Program-made: the position numbers and the translations under genes
Assembly: GCF_024295625.1 (NCBI RefSeq)
Contig: NZ_JANCOJ010000006.1
Coordinates: 21,159-85,158, forward strand
Reading direction: 5' to 3'
DNA: 64,000 nt
From: Streptococcus sp. CF8_St5-11
GTDB lineage: Bacteria; Bacillota; Bacilli; Lactobacillales; Streptococcaceae
In this document: positions 17,613-28,661 of the stretch, one piece after another
Position numbering within the stretch: the stretch's first letter is position 1
How the letters are laid out: each line of letters begins with the position of its first letter
The notes under the pieces: model-generated
What the model was told of the DNA's origin: nothing
Seen by the model: the letters and a program-made list of their open reading frames with translations, nothing else
Databases searched by the model: none

Positions 17613-18065
17613 TTACCCTTCGTTTACACGAATATTAATCACACCTGTAACATCTTGATAAATTTTTACAGGGACGTCAATCAAACCTGTTGAACGAATT
17701 GGAGAGGAAACTTGGATATGACGTTTATCAATTTTAATGCCAAATTGTTTCTCAAGCTCTTCTGCAATCTTTTTATTGGTAATAGAGCCGAAAGTACGGC
17801 CATCTGGCCCAATTTTTTCAGTGAATTGAACAACTGTTGCTTCTTCTTCTAATTTCGCTTTAATCTTTTGCGCTTCCGCTAACAATTCAGCATGCGCTTT
17901 TTCTTCTGACTTTTGCTTTCCACGAAGTTCACCGATTGCTTGGGCATTGGCTTCTTTCGCAAGATTTTTCTTGATCAAAAAGTTTTGTGCATAACCAGTA
18001 GGCACTTCTTTAATTTCGCCTTTTTTACCTTTACCTTTTACATCCGCTAAGAAAATAACTTTCAT
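17613..18065 (-). CDS. rplI: Ribosomal protein bL9
   Basis: 150 residues. The conserved N-terminal signature is clear ([17 protein letters not shown], then [13 protein letters not shown] at about 24-36), followed by the long connecting helix and a C-terminal domain ending NIRVNEG. It binds 23S rRNA domain V and helps keep reading frame. It overlaps gdpP by 4 bp and precedes dnaB by 25 bp. Confidence 0.98.
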   Translation of the reverse strand: MKVIFLADVKGKGKKGEIKEVPTGYAQNFLIKKNLAKEANAQAIGELRGKQKSEEKAHAELLAEAQKIKAKLEEEATVVQFTEKIGPDGRTFGSITNKKIAEELEKQFGIKIDKRHIQVSSPIRSTGLIDVPVKIYQDVTGVINIRVNEG

Positions 18066-20038
18066 TCTACATTCTCCTTTTCAATAGTTACTTCGTTTTC
18101 AATCGTCTCAATCAGTTGTTGACGAATACTCATCAAATCTTGACCCTCAATTTGAGAAGCTGCCGAATTGAAATGACCTCCTCCGCCAAGCTGTTCCATG
18201 ATACGCTGTACATTGACTTTGCTTCGACTTCGTGCAGAAATAGAGACAGTCCCACTTTGATTACAAGCAATGACAAAGGTTGCTTCCACCTCAGACATGG
18301 CTAGCATACTATCAGCTGCTTTACTAATAGTTACTGAATCATAGGCTTTAGTCGTATTGGCACAAGCTACGATGATATGTGGCAAAATCTTTTCACCAGT
18401 CAAGATCAGTTCGTTCACTTCACGATACTCATCAAACTGAATCGCAGAGATCTCCTGGATGGCTACACTATCACTACCTCTTGAGCGAAGGTAACTCGCC
18501 ACATCAAAGGTCCGACTTGTAACACGTGCGGAGAAGTTCTTAGTATCCAGCATGATCCCAGCCATCAAGACACTAGCTTGAATCTTCGTCAACCGATTTT
18601 TCTTCGACTTCTGGAACTGAATAAGTTCACTAACCAATTCGCTCGCGCTACTTGCTCCACTTTCAATATAGGTGATCAGAACATTTTCAGGGAAATCATC
18701 ATCCCGACGGTGATGGTCAATGACAATAATCTGTTGAAATTTCTGATAAAATTCTTTAGAAAGGGTCAAAGCTGTCTTAGAATGGTCAACCATAATTAAC
18801 AAAGAGCGATCCGTCACCATTTGCATGGCTTCCTCTAGGGGAAGGATTTTCGTTACCTGCTCTTCTTCTAGTTTCGCAATTGCTCTTGAAATATCACTAG
18901 CCATTGCATGCGGGTCATAGACCACATAAGAGGAAGCCAAAATATTGCTAGAGAAAAACTGCATTCCCACAGACGCTCCTAAAGCGTCCATATCCAAGTT
19001 TCTATGCCCAACAATGAAAACTTGATCAACGGATTTAATCTTATCCGAAATAGCTGTCATCATAGCGCGTGTGCGAGTCCGAGTCCGCTTCACAGCCGAA
19101 GCTGTTCCCCCACCAAAGAAAATAGGGTTTTTCTGTTCATCATTTTCTTTGACAACCGCTTGATCCCCACCACGAACTTCCGCAAGGTTTAGGTTCAAGA
19201 GAGCCACTTTACCAATCTCATCATGCTCCCCGTCACCGTAAGAGAATCCCATACTTAAGGTAATAGGTAGCTCACGATTTTTAGCTTCTTCACGGAATTG
19301 ATCGATGACTGAAAATTTTGATTCCATCAACTGTTCTAAGACCGTGTAGTCTGTAAACAAATAGAAACGATCCATCCCCACACGTCTGTAAAACATATGG
19401 TAATGAGCTGTAAACTCTTCTACAAAGTTGGCAATAAAACTATTGATATTGCTAATATCAGAGTCTGAAATGACATCTTCTAGATCATCATAGTTATCAA
19501 CAGAAATAATACCGATAACGGGACGAGTTGTCACCAATCCCACAGTTGCTTCATACTCACTTGAAACATCAAAAAAGTAAACAACACTAGACGTCTGATC
19601 AAAGTAAACGGAATATTTCTTATCGGCTACAGTGACATAATGACCTTTATCCTCAAACAAAGTATTGAGTAACTTTTTCAATGATTCAACATCAAAGTCC
19701 CCATCATCTGTTGAAAAAATCAATTCAGCATAAGGGTTGAACCACTCTACTTCATTTGACTCTTCATTAATTTTAATAACTCCAACAGGCATTTTATCAA
19801 GAAGAGATGCTAATCCGCTTTCTGCCTGATGGTTAACATATTGTATTTGTTCTAATTCATCTAACTCTGAAATTTGTAACTGATATTCAAATAAAGCAAT
19901 CAATACAGCTAAGACTATAAAAATTGCAATGAGAGTTACATAGCCTTTGCCAAAGATTCTTAAAAAAATTGCTAAAATTGCAAATGAGATAAAACCAATT
20001 AACACATAATGGATGAACGATAAACGAAATTTTTTCAT
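18062..20038 (-). CDS. gdpP: GdpP, cyclic-di-AMP phosphodiesterase
   Basis: 658 residues from the second of two adjacent ATGs (20036-20038), which has AGAGG at 7-base spacing; the first is also possible. Two N-terminal transmembrane helices (about 7-55) are followed by a PAS-like domain (about 85-145), a degenerate GGDEF domain (about 175-300) and a DHH/DHHA1 phosphodiesterase: [12 protein letters not shown] near 345, VDHSKTA and [10 protein letters not shown] near 420-450, [11 protein letters not shown] near 630. It degrades c-di-AMP and so influences wall stress, potassium balance and beta-lactam tolerance. Cotranscribed with rplI. Confidence 0.95.
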   Translation of the reverse strand: MKKFRLSFIHYVLIGFISFAILAIFLRIFGKGYVTLIAIFIVLAVLIALFEYQLQISELDELEQIQYVNHQAESGLASLLDKMPVGVIKINEESNEVEWFNPYAELIFSTDDGDFDVESLKKLLNTLFEDKGHYVTVADKKYSVYFDQTSSVVYFFDVSSEYEATVGLVTTRPVIGIISVDNYDDLEDVISDSDISNINSFIANFVEEFTAHYHMFYRRVGMDRFYLFTDYTVLEQLMESKFSVIDQFREEAKNRELPITLSMGFSYGDGEHDEIGKVALLNLNLAEVRGGDQAVVKENDEQKNPIFFGGGTASAVKRTRTRTRAMMTAISDKIKSVDQVFIVGHRNLDMDALGASVGMQFFSSNILASSYVVYDPHAMASDISRAIAKLEEEQVTKILPLEEAMQMVTDRSLLIMVDHSKTALTLSKEFYQKFQQIIVIDHHRRDDDFPENVLITYIESGASSASELVSELIQFQKSKKNRLTKIQASVLMAGIMLDTKNFSARVTSRTFDVASYLRSRGSDSVAIQEISAIQFDEYREVNELILTGEKILPHIIVACANTTKAYDSVTISKAADSMLAMSEVEATFVIACNQSGTVSISARSRSKVNVQRIMEQLGGGGHFNSAASQIEGQDLMSIRQQLIETIENEVTIEKENVE

Positions 20039-20148
20039 CATAAACCTCTTCTCGGAATTATACCATAAATAGAGGTAAAAAGCGAGGTTTCTCTCTATAT
20101 TACAGAGAAGATTGACCCGTAAAAAGCTCTTCCTCCGCTTCACTACTT

Positions 20149-20175
20149 TGTAAACAATGTTTACAACTGTGTAAA
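20149..20175. repeat. Overlapping palindromes upstream of gdpP
   Basis: TGTAAACAATGTTTACA (20149-20165) fits the GlnR-type pattern TGTNA-N7-TNACA and overlaps TTTACAACTGTGTAAA (20160-20175), one of a set of TTTACA-N4-TGTAAA palindromes in this window. The pair lies about 110-140 bp upstream of the gdpP start. Confidence 0.6.
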
Positions 20176-20198
20176 TATTAACAACAGATTTCAATCCA

Positions 20199-20236
20199 TA
20201 AAATTGAGGCTGAAACATCATCTCAGCCCCATTTTA
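20199..20236 (-). terminator. Terminator of mnmG
   Basis: A long stem pairs TAAAATTG-GGCTGA with TCAGCC-CATTTTA around a 9-base loop, directly after the mnmG stop codon on the minus strand. Confidence 0.75.
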
Positions 20237-22147
20237 TTAGTGGTTTGCTTTGTTTTTGGAGATACTCCGAGATTTACCTTCCAAGTAAACCATTAAAATA
20301 GAGATATCCGCTGGATTGACACCTGAGATACGACTTGCTTGACCAATCGTTTCTGGATTAATTAATTTAAATTTTTGACGCGCTTCGGTTGCGATGGAGT
20401 CAATATCATCCCAGTCAATATTCGCAGGAATTCGTTTTTCTTCCATACGCTTCATTTTTTCGACTTGGTCCATTGCTTTTGAAATATAGCCTTCATATTT
20501 AATTTCAGTTTCAATCAATTCAATGATTTTATCATCCAGTTCTTCAGCTGCAGGACCGATAAATTCTACCACATCTTGGTAAGAGACTTCTGGTCGTCGC
20601 AAGAATTCTTTAGCAGTGACAGCATCTGTCAATGGTTTAAAGCCCATTGCAGCAACCTTTTCATTGGTTTCCTTTACAGGCTTTAACTTAATGCTATCTA
20701 AACGCTTCATCTCGTTTTCAAACTGATACTTCTTGGTTTCGAAACGTTGCCAACGTTCATCATCTACCAATCCAATTGCTCGTCCCATTTCTGTCAAGCG
20801 CATATCGGCATTATCATGACGCAAAATCAGACGGTATTCTGCACGGCTTGTTAACAAACGATACGGTTCGATCGTTCCCTTTGTTACCAAATCATCGATC
20901 ATGACCCCAATATAACCATCACTGCGTTTCAAAATGAGTTCCGGTTTTCCTTGGATTTTTAGAGCTGCATTGATCCCTGCAATAATCCCTTGACCAGCAG
21001 CCTCCTCATAGCCAGACGTTCCATTGGTTTGGCCAGCTGTAAAGAGACCTGAAATTTTCTTGGTTTCCAAAGTTGCGCGCAATTGATGAGGCAAGACCAT
21101 ATCATACTCAATTGCATAACCCGTACGCATCATTTCAGCCTTCTCAAGTCCCTTAATAGAATGGACGAGATCCCGCTGAACATCCTCTGGTAAACTTGTT
21201 GACAGCCCTTGAACATAGACTTCTTCTGTGTTTCGTCCCTCTGGTTCTAAGAATAGTTGATGACGTTCTTTGTCAGCAAAACGGACAATTTTATCCTCAA
21301 TGGACGGACAATAGCGAGGACCTACTCCCTTTACAACCCCTGTAAACATAGGTGCCCGGTGTAAATTATTCTGGATAATTTCATGGCTATGCCCATTCGT
21401 GTAAGTCAACCAACAAGGAACTTGATCCTTTACATAATCTTCATCACGCGATGTATAAGAAAAATGATTTGGAGCTTCATCTCCGGGTTGAATTTCCGTT
21501 TCGTCATAATTAATTGACGACGCCTTTACACGAGGTGGTGTCCCTGTTTTGAAACGTCCAATTTCTAATCCTAGCTGTTTGAGATTATCGGCCAAATTGA
21601 TAGAAGCTAGACTATGATTAGGTCCTGATGAATACTTGAGATCTCCAATGATAATTTCTCCGCGTAAAGCTGTCCCAGTAGTGACAATAACAGCCTTCGC
21701 CCCATACTCTTGGTGAGTCGCTGTACGAACACCTACAACCTTGCCATTTTCCACCAAAATCTCATCAATCATGGTCTGACGAAGGGTAAGGTTTTCTTGG
21801 TTTTCAACTGTTTTCCGCATTTCTTTTGAGTAAAGTTCTTTATCTGCTTGAGCCCGAAGTGCACGAACCGCAGGACCTTTACCAGTATTGAGCATTTTCA
21901 TTTGGATGTAGGTCTTGTCGATATTTTTCGCCATTTCTCCACCGAGGGCATCGACTTCACGCACGACAATCCCCTTAGCAGAACCACCGATAGAGGGATT
22001 ACAAGGCATAAAAGCCAGCATTTCAATGTTAATAGTCGCAAGTAAGACCTTACAACCCATACGGCTAGCAGCTAGAGAGGCTTCTACTCCCGCATGCCCC
22101 GCACCGATTACAATGATATCGTATTCTTCAATAAAATTATAAGTCAT
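20237..22147 (-). CDS. mnmG: MnmG, tRNA uridine-34 carboxymethylaminomethyl modification enzyme
   Basis: 636 residues with FAD-binding [10 protein letters not shown] (about 16-25) and the GidA signatures [11 protein letters not shown] and [11 protein letters not shown], followed by the helical C-terminal tRNA-binding domain. With MnmE it builds cmnm5U at the wobble base. mnmA, acting on the same base, is 0.6 kb upstream in the same orientation with a NUDIX gene between. Confidence 0.97.
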   Translation of the reverse strand: MTYNFIEEYDIIVIGAGHAGVEASLAASRMGCKVLLATINIEMLAFMPCNPSIGGSAKGIVVREVDALGGEMAKNIDKTYIQMKMLNTGKGPAVRALRAQADKELYSKEMRKTVENQENLTLRQTMIDEILVENGKVVGVRTATHQEYGAKAVIVTTGTALRGEIIIGDLKYSSGPNHSLASINLADNLKQLGLEIGRFKTGTPPRVKASSINYDETEIQPGDEAPNHFSYTSRDEDYVKDQVPCWLTYTNGHSHEIIQNNLHRAPMFTGVVKGVGPRYCPSIEDKIVRFADKERHQLFLEPEGRNTEEVYVQGLSTSLPEDVQRDLVHSIKGLEKAEMMRTGYAIEYDMVLPHQLRATLETKKISGLFTAGQTNGTSGYEEAAGQGIIAGINAALKIQGKPELILKRSDGYIGVMIDDLVTKGTIEPYRLLTSRAEYRLILRHDNADMRLTEMGRAIGLVDDERWQRFETKKYQFENEMKRLDSIKLKPVKETNEKVAAMGFKPLTDAVTAKEFLRRPEVSYQDVVEFIGPAAEELDDKIIELIETEIKYEGYISKAMDQVEKMKRMEEKRIPANIDWDDIDSIATEARQKFKLINPETIGQASRISGVNPADISILMVYLEGKSRSISKNKANH

Positions 22148-22155
22148 TTTTTCTC

Positions 22156-22611
22156 CTATTTTTCAAGATGGATGTGTCGTAATTTTCCGTCCCATTCTGG
22201 TAGGGCCGATTTTAAAAAGGCTGGTTTCAGGTCAACAGTATGTAAATCATCTAAAGCAATCCAACGGCAAGGTAATTGCTTTGTATCTTCCTGCATGACC
22301 AAAGGTGCATCTTCTAGCAAGTCCACCAAATAATGAAATTCAATGTTATGGTAGTGGATTCCAGCTTGTTCAAAGTGATTTTCAACCACGAAAGCTAACG
22401 GCCCTGCTGTAGATGTGACACCAAGTTCCTCTTTGACTTCCCGAACTACAGCATCTTCTGTAGTTTCATTGACTTGAATAGCACCTCCGATTGTATAACA
22501 GCCGTCCTCATCTTCTATGACGAACAAGCGATTATCTTTTACAATCAAAGCAGTCGCTCTCACGCCAAAAACAGTAGAACCTATTTTCGTCCGAAAATCC
22601 TGTTGCCTCAT
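22156..22611 (-). CDS. NUDIX hydrolase
   Basis: 151 residues from the ATG at 22609-22611, which has AAAGGAAG 5 bases upstream; a longer frame start lacks a ribosome site. The Nudix box is complete: G-x5-E-x7-REVKEELGV beginning at the second glycine of GGAIQVNE near residue 40. These enzymes hydrolyse nucleoside diphosphate derivatives; the substrate is not predictable. It is 8 bp upstream of mnmG and is likely cotranscribed. Confidence 0.9.
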   Translation of the reverse strand: MRQQDFRTKIGSTVFGVRATALIVKDNRLFVIEDEDGCYTIGGAIQVNETTEDAVVREVKEELGVTSTAGPLAFVVENHFEQAGIHYHNIEFHYLVDLLEDAPLVMQEDTKQLPCRWIALDDLHTVDLKPAFLKSALPEWDGKLRHIHLEK

Positions 22612-22748
22612 TTTACTTCCTTTCGAAATCACACAAAAATAGTCAAAACTCTGAGAAGTGCAGGACAAAAAAGCCTGCAACATCCATGAGCTTTGACCAT
22701 CATTTCTATTGCTTTTATTATTGTAGCAAATTGAGAAAATTTGTCAAT

Positions 22749-23894
<1,146 letters not shown>

Positions 23895-23896
23895 TC

Positions 23897-23937
23897 ACGA
23901 TTGAAGGTCGTGGTTTGCTTCAACGATTGAAGGTCGT
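23897..23937. repeat. Two 15-bp direct repeats in the mnmA 5' region
   Basis: ACGATTGAAGGTCGT occurs at 23897-23911 and again, identically, at 23923-23937. Each copy has ACGA and TCGT ends that can pair. The nearer copy is 27 bp upstream of the mnmA ATG, so both could lie in its leader RNA. Confidence 0.75.
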
Positions 23938-24018
23938 TTTGAGCAGTTACCATTTTAACACGCTTTATAGTAGAAAACAAGCATCTTACTATTCTTTTTG
24001 TTGATCAGGATCGATGGG

Positions 24019-24034
24019 TTTACAAGTCTGTAAA
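24019..24034. repeat. TTTACA-N4-TGTAAA palindrome
   Basis: TTTACAAGTCTGTAAA lies in the gap between mnmA (start at 23870) and the LysM gene terminator. It is one of five such sites in this window. Confidence 0.6.
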
Positions 24035-24037
24035 TTT

Positions 24038-24066
24038 AAAAAGAGTCCTATTCAAGAACTCTTTTT
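24038..24066 (-). terminator. Terminator of the first LysM gene
   Basis: Nine-bp stem AAAAAGAGT / ACTCTTTTT around an 11-base loop, immediately after the stop codon on the minus strand. Confidence 0.8.
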
Positions 24067-24074
24067 AAACGAAT

Positions 24075-24617
24075 TTAATACCAGCCATTTGCCAACCAGA
24101 AATTTTTAGCTGCTGACCATGATCCATAACGGTTGATAACATATTGATTGGCCACTTTTTCTTGGTTTGCAGGTGATAAATCACCATTCAAATAAGTGAT
24201 AGTCAATTGGTAACGACCATAATATTGGCCATTTTGTGCTGTATAACTACCACTTGACTCTTTTTGGGCAATCCATTCCTTAGCAGCTGCATCTTCCGCA
24301 CTCAAGTCATCTGAAGCAGAGACAGTAGTTGTTGCTTGTGTAGTATCCGTTTTACTAGCAGGAGCTTGCTCCGTGGTTTTCTGCGTTGTATTTGCATCTT
24401 CAATCTCAAGAACTTGACCAACTGAGATGAGATTCACGTTACTAATCTTATTTTTCTTAGCAATTGCATCAACCGTTGTGTTCTTCTCTTTAGCAATAGC
24501 TGATAAAGTATCACCTGATTTTACAGTATAAGAATCTGCATTCGCTACAATTGGAAGGAAAAGTCCTGCAAGTAAACTAAGTCCAATAATTCGTTTCATC
24601 ATTTGTTTTTTATTCAT
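24075..24617 (-). CDS. Secreted LysM protein with lysozyme-like C-terminal region
   Basis: 180 residues. The signal peptide (about 1-27) ends near VANADS; a LysM domain follows ([17 protein letters not shown], about 30-73), then a Thr/Ser/Ala linker, then a short C-terminal domain with WIAQKESSGSYTAQNGQYYGRYQL (two parts, about 115-140), which resembles a minimal transglycosylase/resuscitation-factor fold with a possible catalytic Glu in KESSG. It should act on peptidoglycan outside the cell. A CiaR-type box lies 127 bp upstream, and pneumococcal LysM genes beside the serine dehydratase genes are, as I recall, in the CiaR regulon. Confidence 0.82.
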   Translation of the reverse strand: MNKKQMMKRIIGLSLLAGLFLPIVANADSYTVKSGDTLSAIAKEKNTTVDAIAKKNKISNVNLISVGQVLEIEDANTTQKTTEQAPASKTDTTQATTTVSASDDLSAEDAAAKEWIAQKESSGSYTAQNGQYYGRYQLTITYLNGDLSPANQEKVANQYVINRYGSWSAAKNFWLANGWY

Positions 24618-24743
24618 TATTATGTACTCCTTTATTGGTATACCTCTATACTACACAAGAAATATTTCATATTTATTGAAATAATGTGTCAAATATTTCA
24701 GTCAGATGTTAGAAATACTAAAAATCCAGGATAATATAAATGC

Positions 24744-24760
24744 TTTAAGCCCCCTTTAAG
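24744..24760. promoter_or_regulatory. CiaR-type box (perfect TTTAAG-N5-TTTAAG)
   Basis: TTTAAG-CCCCC-TTTAAG matches the streptococcal CiaR direct-repeat consensus in both halves. It lies in the divergent gap between the LysM gene (127 bp away) and sdaAB (86 bp away). Which gene it controls is not settled; a GATTTCTC / GAGAAATC inverted pair (24760-24795) directly follows. Confidence 0.7.
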
Positions 24761-24807
24761 ATTTCTCAGATATTTCGGGAAAAATAGGAGAAATCATCAG
24801 CCATATC

Positions 24808-24816
24808 TGATATAAT
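24808..24816 (+). promoter_or_regulatory. Extended -10 promoter of the serine dehydratase genes
   Basis: TGATATAAT contains TGn joined to a perfect TATAAT, 29 bp before the sdaAB ATG. No good -35 is visible, which is usual for extended -10 promoters. Confidence 0.65.
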
Positions 24817-24845
24817 GAAGTAAAGTGATCACAAAGGAGCAGAGC

Positions 24846-25517
24846 ATGAACTCTTTAAAATTCCAATCAGTTTTTGATATTATTGGACCTGTGATGATCG
24901 GCCCATCCAGTAGTCACACTGCAGGTGCTGTTCGAATTGGTAAAATTGTTTCTTCTATCTTTGGAGAGGAACCAAAAGAAGTTGAGTTCCAATTATTTAA
25001 TTCCTTCGCCAAAACCTATCGTGGTCATGGAACAGATTTAGCCTTAGTAGCGGGCATCTTAGGAATGGACACAGATGATCCTAGAATCCCAGATAGTCTA
25101 AAAATTGCACATGAACGAGGCATTCGGATTGTTTGGTCTATTCAAAAAGAAAGCAATGCTCCTCACCCAAACACAACGACTATTACTGTTAAAAATGATC
25201 ATAAAACGATTTCTGTCACTGGAATCTCAATTGGTGGTGGGAACATACAGGTTACTGAGTTAAATGGCTTTGCTATCTCGCTAAATATGAATACTCCAAC
25301 CATTATCATTGTTCACCAGGACGTCCCCGGAATGATCGCTCATGTGACAGAAGCTCTTTCTCGCTATGATATTAATATTGCACAAATGAATGTAACACGG
25401 GAAAAAGCTGGAGAAAAAGCGATTATGATTATAGAAGTTGACTCAAGGAGTTGTGAAGCAGCGATCGAAGATATCCGTAAAATTCCTCATCTTCATAATG
25501 TCAACTTTTTCAAATAA
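24846..25517 (+). CDS. sdaAB: L-serine dehydratase, beta subunit
   Basis: 223 residues from the ATG at 24846, which has AAGGAG at 8-base spacing; an upstream GTG would include that site. IGPSSSHTAGAVRIG (about 16-30) is the family signature, and a C-terminal ACT-like domain is visible from about 148 (PTIIIVHQDVPGMIAHV). With the alpha subunit it forms an iron-sulfur enzyme that deaminates L-serine to pyruvate and ammonia. The alpha subunit gene starts 9 bp downstream. Confidence 0.95.
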   Translation: MNSLKFQSVFDIIGPVMIGPSSSHTAGAVRIGKIVSSIFGEEPKEVEFQLFNSFAKTYRGHGTDLALVAGILGMDTDDPRIPDSLKIAHERGIRIVWSIQKESNAPHPNTTTITVKNDHKTISVTGISIGGGNIQVTELNGFAISLNMNTPTIIIVHQDVPGMIAHVTEALSRYDINIAQMNVTREKAGEKAIMIIEVDSRSCEAAIEDIRKIPHLHNVNFFK

Positions 25518-25526
25518 GGAGTTCAT

Positions 25527-26399
25527 ATGTTTTATTCAATTGTAGACCTCGTAGAACAAGCAAGCACGCAATACCAAGGAAACGTCGCAGAGTTAATGAT
25601 TGCAACTGAATTTGAACTAACTGGTCGTGAACGAGAAGAAGTCCTACGATTAATGACCCGTAATTTAGAAGTGATGATTGATTCTGTAAAGTTAGGGTTA
25701 AATGAAAACCACTCTCGTAGTGGGTTAACTGGTGGGGATGCCGCAAAATTAGATCGCTATATCAAATCAGGAAAAACGTTATCTGACTTGACCGTCCTAA
25801 CCGCAGCGAAGAATGCTATTGCTGTCAACGAACACAATGCTAAGATGGGACTGGTCTGCGCAACACCCACTGCAGGATCTGCTGGCTGCCTCCCCGCAGT
25901 TCTCACTGCAGCTACCCAAAAATTAGGGTTAAACCGTCAGCAACAATTAGATTTTCTACTGACAGCTGGAGCTTTTGGTTTAGTCATCGCAAATAATGCT
26001 TCTATTTCAGGTGCAGAAGGTGGTTGTCAAGCAGAAGTTGGTTCTGCTTCAGCTATGAGTGCGGCAGCATTGACACTAGCTGCTGGGGGAACTCCTTATC
26101 AAGCGAGTCAGGCAGTCTGTTTTGTCATCAAAAACATGCTTGGTCTCATTTGTGATCCAGTAGCAGGACTCGTGGAAGTTCCATGTGTCAAACGAAACGC
26201 AATGGGAGCCAGCTATGCCTTCATTGCTGCTGATATGGCCTTAGCAGGTATTGAATCAAAAATACCTGTTGATGAAGTGATTGACGCCATGTACCAAGTT
26301 GGATCTAGTCTTCCGACTGCCTTTAGAGAAACAGCTGAAGGAGGATTGGCAGCAACACCAACCGGACGTAGATTACAAAAAGAGATATTTGGAGAATAG
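25527..26399 (+). CDS. sdaAA: L-serine dehydratase, iron-sulfur alpha subunit
   Basis: 290 residues. The catalytic subunit pattern includes CATPTAGSAGCLP (about 111-123), EGGCQAEVGSASAMSAAA (about 168-185) and LICDPVAGLVEVPCVKRN (about 208-225); the cysteines are the likely 4Fe-4S ligands. An AAGGAG site precedes the ATG at 25527. Operon with sdaAB and a HAD gene. Confidence 0.95.
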   Translation: MFYSIVDLVEQASTQYQGNVAELMIATEFELTGREREEVLRLMTRNLEVMIDSVKLGLNENHSRSGLTGGDAAKLDRYIKSGKTLSDLTVLTAAKNAIAVNEHNAKMGLVCATPTAGSAGCLPAVLTAATQKLGLNRQQQLDFLLTAGAFGLVIANNASISGAEGGCQAEVGSASAMSAAALTLAAGGTPYQASQAVCFVIKNMLGLICDPVAGLVEVPCVKRNAMGASYAFIAADMALAGIESKIPVDEVIDAMYQVGSSLPTAFRETAEGGLAATPTGRRLQKEIFGE

Positions 26400-26400
26400 C

Positions 26401-27030
26401 ATGCAAGCCTTATTTTTTGACTTAGACGGAACATTAGTTGACAGTTCCAAGGGAATTACAGAGAGTTTTCAACATACATTCGATACTTTGAAGGTTCCTC
26501 AACCCGATCTCAAAACCATCCGTAGTTTTATGGGACCACCTTTGATTTCTAGTTTTGAAGCTACCCTTCCTGAAACTTTGGTAGATCAAGCCGTAACTAT
26601 CTATCGCCAGTATTATCATGAAAAAGGTCAATACAAATCAACTCTGTTTCCTCAGATAGTAGAAGCTTTGAAAGCATTACATGACGAAAACATTCCTCTT
26701 TATGTAACCACTTCAAAACATGAACCAGTTGCTTTACAGATGTGTCAAGATTTAGGTATCGCTAAATACTTTAAAGGAATTTATGGATCAAATTCAGATC
26801 GTATCCACAAAGCCGATGTCATTCGATACGCCTTGTCAATCAATGACCTTCCAAAAGAGGAGACAGTGATTATTGGAGACACAAAATTTGACCTCATTGG
26901 AGGTCAAGCAGTTGGCATAAAAACCATGGCCGTCACTTGGGGATTTGGAGATCTTGATGAGCTACTTCTTTACTCACCAGATTTTATTTGTCACTCTCCA
27001 CTTGACATTCTTGAGACATTAAAAAAATAG
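26401..27030 (+). CDS. HAD-superfamily phosphatase (phosphoglycolate phosphatase-like)
   Basis: 209 residues from the ATG at 26401, two bases after the sdaAA stop, with GGAG inside the end of sdaAA; a longer in-frame opening inside sdaAA is unlikely. HAD motif I is FFDLDGTLVDS (about 5-15), motif II TTSK near 103, and motif IV IIGDTKFDLIGG near 160. The helical cap is of the GPH type. Small-molecule substrate unknown; third gene of the serine dehydratase operon. Confidence 0.9.
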   Translation: MQALFFDLDGTLVDSSKGITESFQHTFDTLKVPQPDLKTIRSFMGPPLISSFEATLPETLVDQAVTIYRQYYHEKGQYKSTLFPQIVEALKALHDENIPLYVTTSKHEPVALQMCQDLGIAKYFKGIYGSNSDRIHKADVIRYALSINDLPKEETVIIGDTKFDLIGGQAVGIKTMAVTWGFGDLDELLLYSPDFICHSPLDILETLKK

Positions 27031-27057
27031 GTTTACAAATTGTAAACCTATTTTTTT
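27021..27057. terminator. Bidirectional terminator
   Basis: ATAGGTTTACAA pairs with TTGTAAACCTAT and is bounded by a poly-A run on the left and poly-T on the right, so it can stop both the convergent HAD and LysM transcripts. Confidence 0.85.
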
Positions 27058-27706
27058 AATAACCCCAAGCTGACAAACCTTGTGAGCTATATGCATTGTA
27101 TGCAGCCTGGATTTGATCATCAACTGTTGCAGTTGAACCCCAACCTGGCATTGTTTGGAACAAGCCACTGGCACCAGAAGCATTTGCTGCATTTACTTGA
27201 CCATTTGATTCACGGGCAATAATTGCTTCCCAAGTAGAAGCAGGTACACCAGTCATTTCAGCCATACGAGCAGCTGCATAAGATCCTTGTTCTCCAGCAG
27301 TATTCCCATTTGATAGAACAATTCCACCATTTGTTGATTGTGCAGAAGTCACTGCAGCATTTGCTGCATAAGTTGTTTGTTTTTGAGCAGTTTGTGCTGT
27401 TGCAGTTGCTGTAGGTGCACTTTCAGCAGGTTTTGCTTGCTCTTGTGGAGCAACTTTATCAATCATAGATTTTGAACGCTCACCTAACTCAATAATTTGT
27501 CCTGCATAGATCAAATCTTCATTGGTCAGATTGTTAGATGCAATAATATTTTCTACTGAAGTGTTATTTTCTAGTGCAATTTTTGATAGAGTATCTCCAG
27601 ACTTCACTTCGTAAGTTTCAGCATTCACTGTAGCAATACCTGAAATGAAAAGTGATGCTGCTGAAAGTAGGGAAGTGACTGTCCATTGGAACTTTTTACT
27701 GTTCAT
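27056..27706 (-). CDS. Secreted LysM protein with transglycosylase-like C-terminal domain
   Basis: 216 residues from the ATG at 27704-27706, which has AAAGGAG at 9-base spacing; an upstream extension contains that site. Signal peptide to about residue 29 (TVNAET), LysM domain [17 protein letters not shown] (about 30-74), an Ala/Thr/Gln-rich linker, and a C-terminal domain ending [26 protein letters not shown] (about 148-166) carries the likely catalytic Glu, and [13 protein letters not shown] matches an SLT-like core. It likely cleaves or remodels peptidoglycan. Second such protein flanking the serine dehydratase operon. Confidence 0.85.
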   Translation of the reverse strand: MNSKKFQWTVTSLLSAASLFISGIATVNAETYEVKSGDTLSKIALENNTSVENIIASNNLTNEDLIYAGQIIELGERSKSMIDKVAPQEQAKPAESAPTATATAQTAQKQTTYAANAAVTSAQSTNGGIVLSNGNTAGEQGSYAAARMAEMTGVPASTWEAIIARESNGQVNAANASGASGLFQTMPGWGSTATVDDQIQAAYNAYSSQGLSAWGY

Positions 27707-27809
27707 GAATTCTATTCTCCTTTCGAACATAATTCTATCATACACACAAAATGTTACAGTTTATTGTAGAATATATTACAAATGTTACAAGAATATGTGA
27801 ATTTAATGT

Positions 27810-27835
27810 AAAAAGCGCTTTGTATAGCGCTTTTT
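27810..27835 (-). terminator. Terminator of the ecf operon
   Basis: AAAAAGCGCT pairs with AGCGCTTTTT, 29 bp after the ecfT stop on the minus strand, with a T run. Confidence 0.85.
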
Positions 27836-27863
27836 CCTTATTTTTGAACCAATACAACTAGCT

Positions 27864-28661
27864 CTATCCATTTTTTAGATAAAAAACTATCAACATGAGG
27901 CACAGAATAACGAGCAATGCCAGGGTATCTTTTACTCCCCACTGCAGAGTCCGATAGCGTGTTCGTCCCTCACCGCCTTTGTACCCTCTCGCTTCCATCG
28001 CAATTGCTAATGCATCTGCGCGTTTAAAACTAGAAGCAAATAGAGGAATGAGGATCGGAATAAAGGAACGGATCCTTTTTAATAGATTTCCCTCACCAAA
28101 ATCAACACCACGTGCCCTTTGCGCATTCATGATTCGATTCGTATCATCTACTAAGGTTGGAACAAAGCGCAAACTCATAGATAGCATTAACCCAATCTCA
28201 TGAGCCGGAACCTTAATAATTTTTAGTGGGGTAAGGATCTTTTCAACAGCATCTGCTAAACTCAATGGTGTCGTCGTCACGGTTAAAATCGTCGAATAAA
28301 AAATGATTAAAATAAATCTACAAAATATGATGGCGGCTTGCATCAATCCTTGGTCGGTTAATTTAAAAAACCACCATTGGTACAAAATAGTTCCTTGAGA
28401 GGTCGCAAATAATTGAAAAATGGTTGTAAAAGCAATGATAAAAATCATTGATTTTAAACCTTTAATATAAAAACTAACCGAAATCCTCGTTAGATACATT
28501 AAAACAAAAATAAAACCAAAGAGAAGAACATTTGTCTGGATATTATTTGCCCAAAACAGAAGAAATATGAATAAAAACATTGAGAGCAACTTCCCACGAG
28601 GATCTAGTTGGTGGATAATGGAGTTTCCAGGAATATACCTTCCTAAAATCATATTATTCAT
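27864..28661 (-). CDS. ecfT: ECF transporter transmembrane subunit
   Basis: 265 residues with about five to six membrane helices. Two Ala-Arg-Gly coupling motifs are present: [14 protein letters not shown] near residue 180 and [17 protein letters not shown] near 220-236; these fit the ATPase grooves. EcfT joins the two ATPases to interchangeable vitamin-binding S subunits encoded elsewhere. It overlaps ecfA2 by 8 bp. Confidence 0.95.
   Translation of the reverse strand: MNNMILGRYIPGNSIIHQLDPRGKLLSMFLFIFLLFWANNIQTNVLLFGFIFVLMYLTRISVSFYIKGLKSMIFIIAFTTIFQLFATSQGTILYQWWFFKLTDQGLMQAAIIFCRFILIIFYSTILTVTTTPLSLADAVEKILTPLKIIKVPAHEIGLMLSMSLRFVPTLVDDTNRIMNAQRARGVDFGEGNLLKRIRSFIPILIPLFASSFKRADALAIAMEARGYKGGEGRTRYRTLQWGVKDTLALLVILCLMLIVFYLKNG

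Noticed and set aside
27752..27789. TGTTAC/TGTAGA half-sites upstream of the second LysM gene as a VicR (WalR) box
   Set aside because: The spacing between halves is not the required 11 bp in either orientation.
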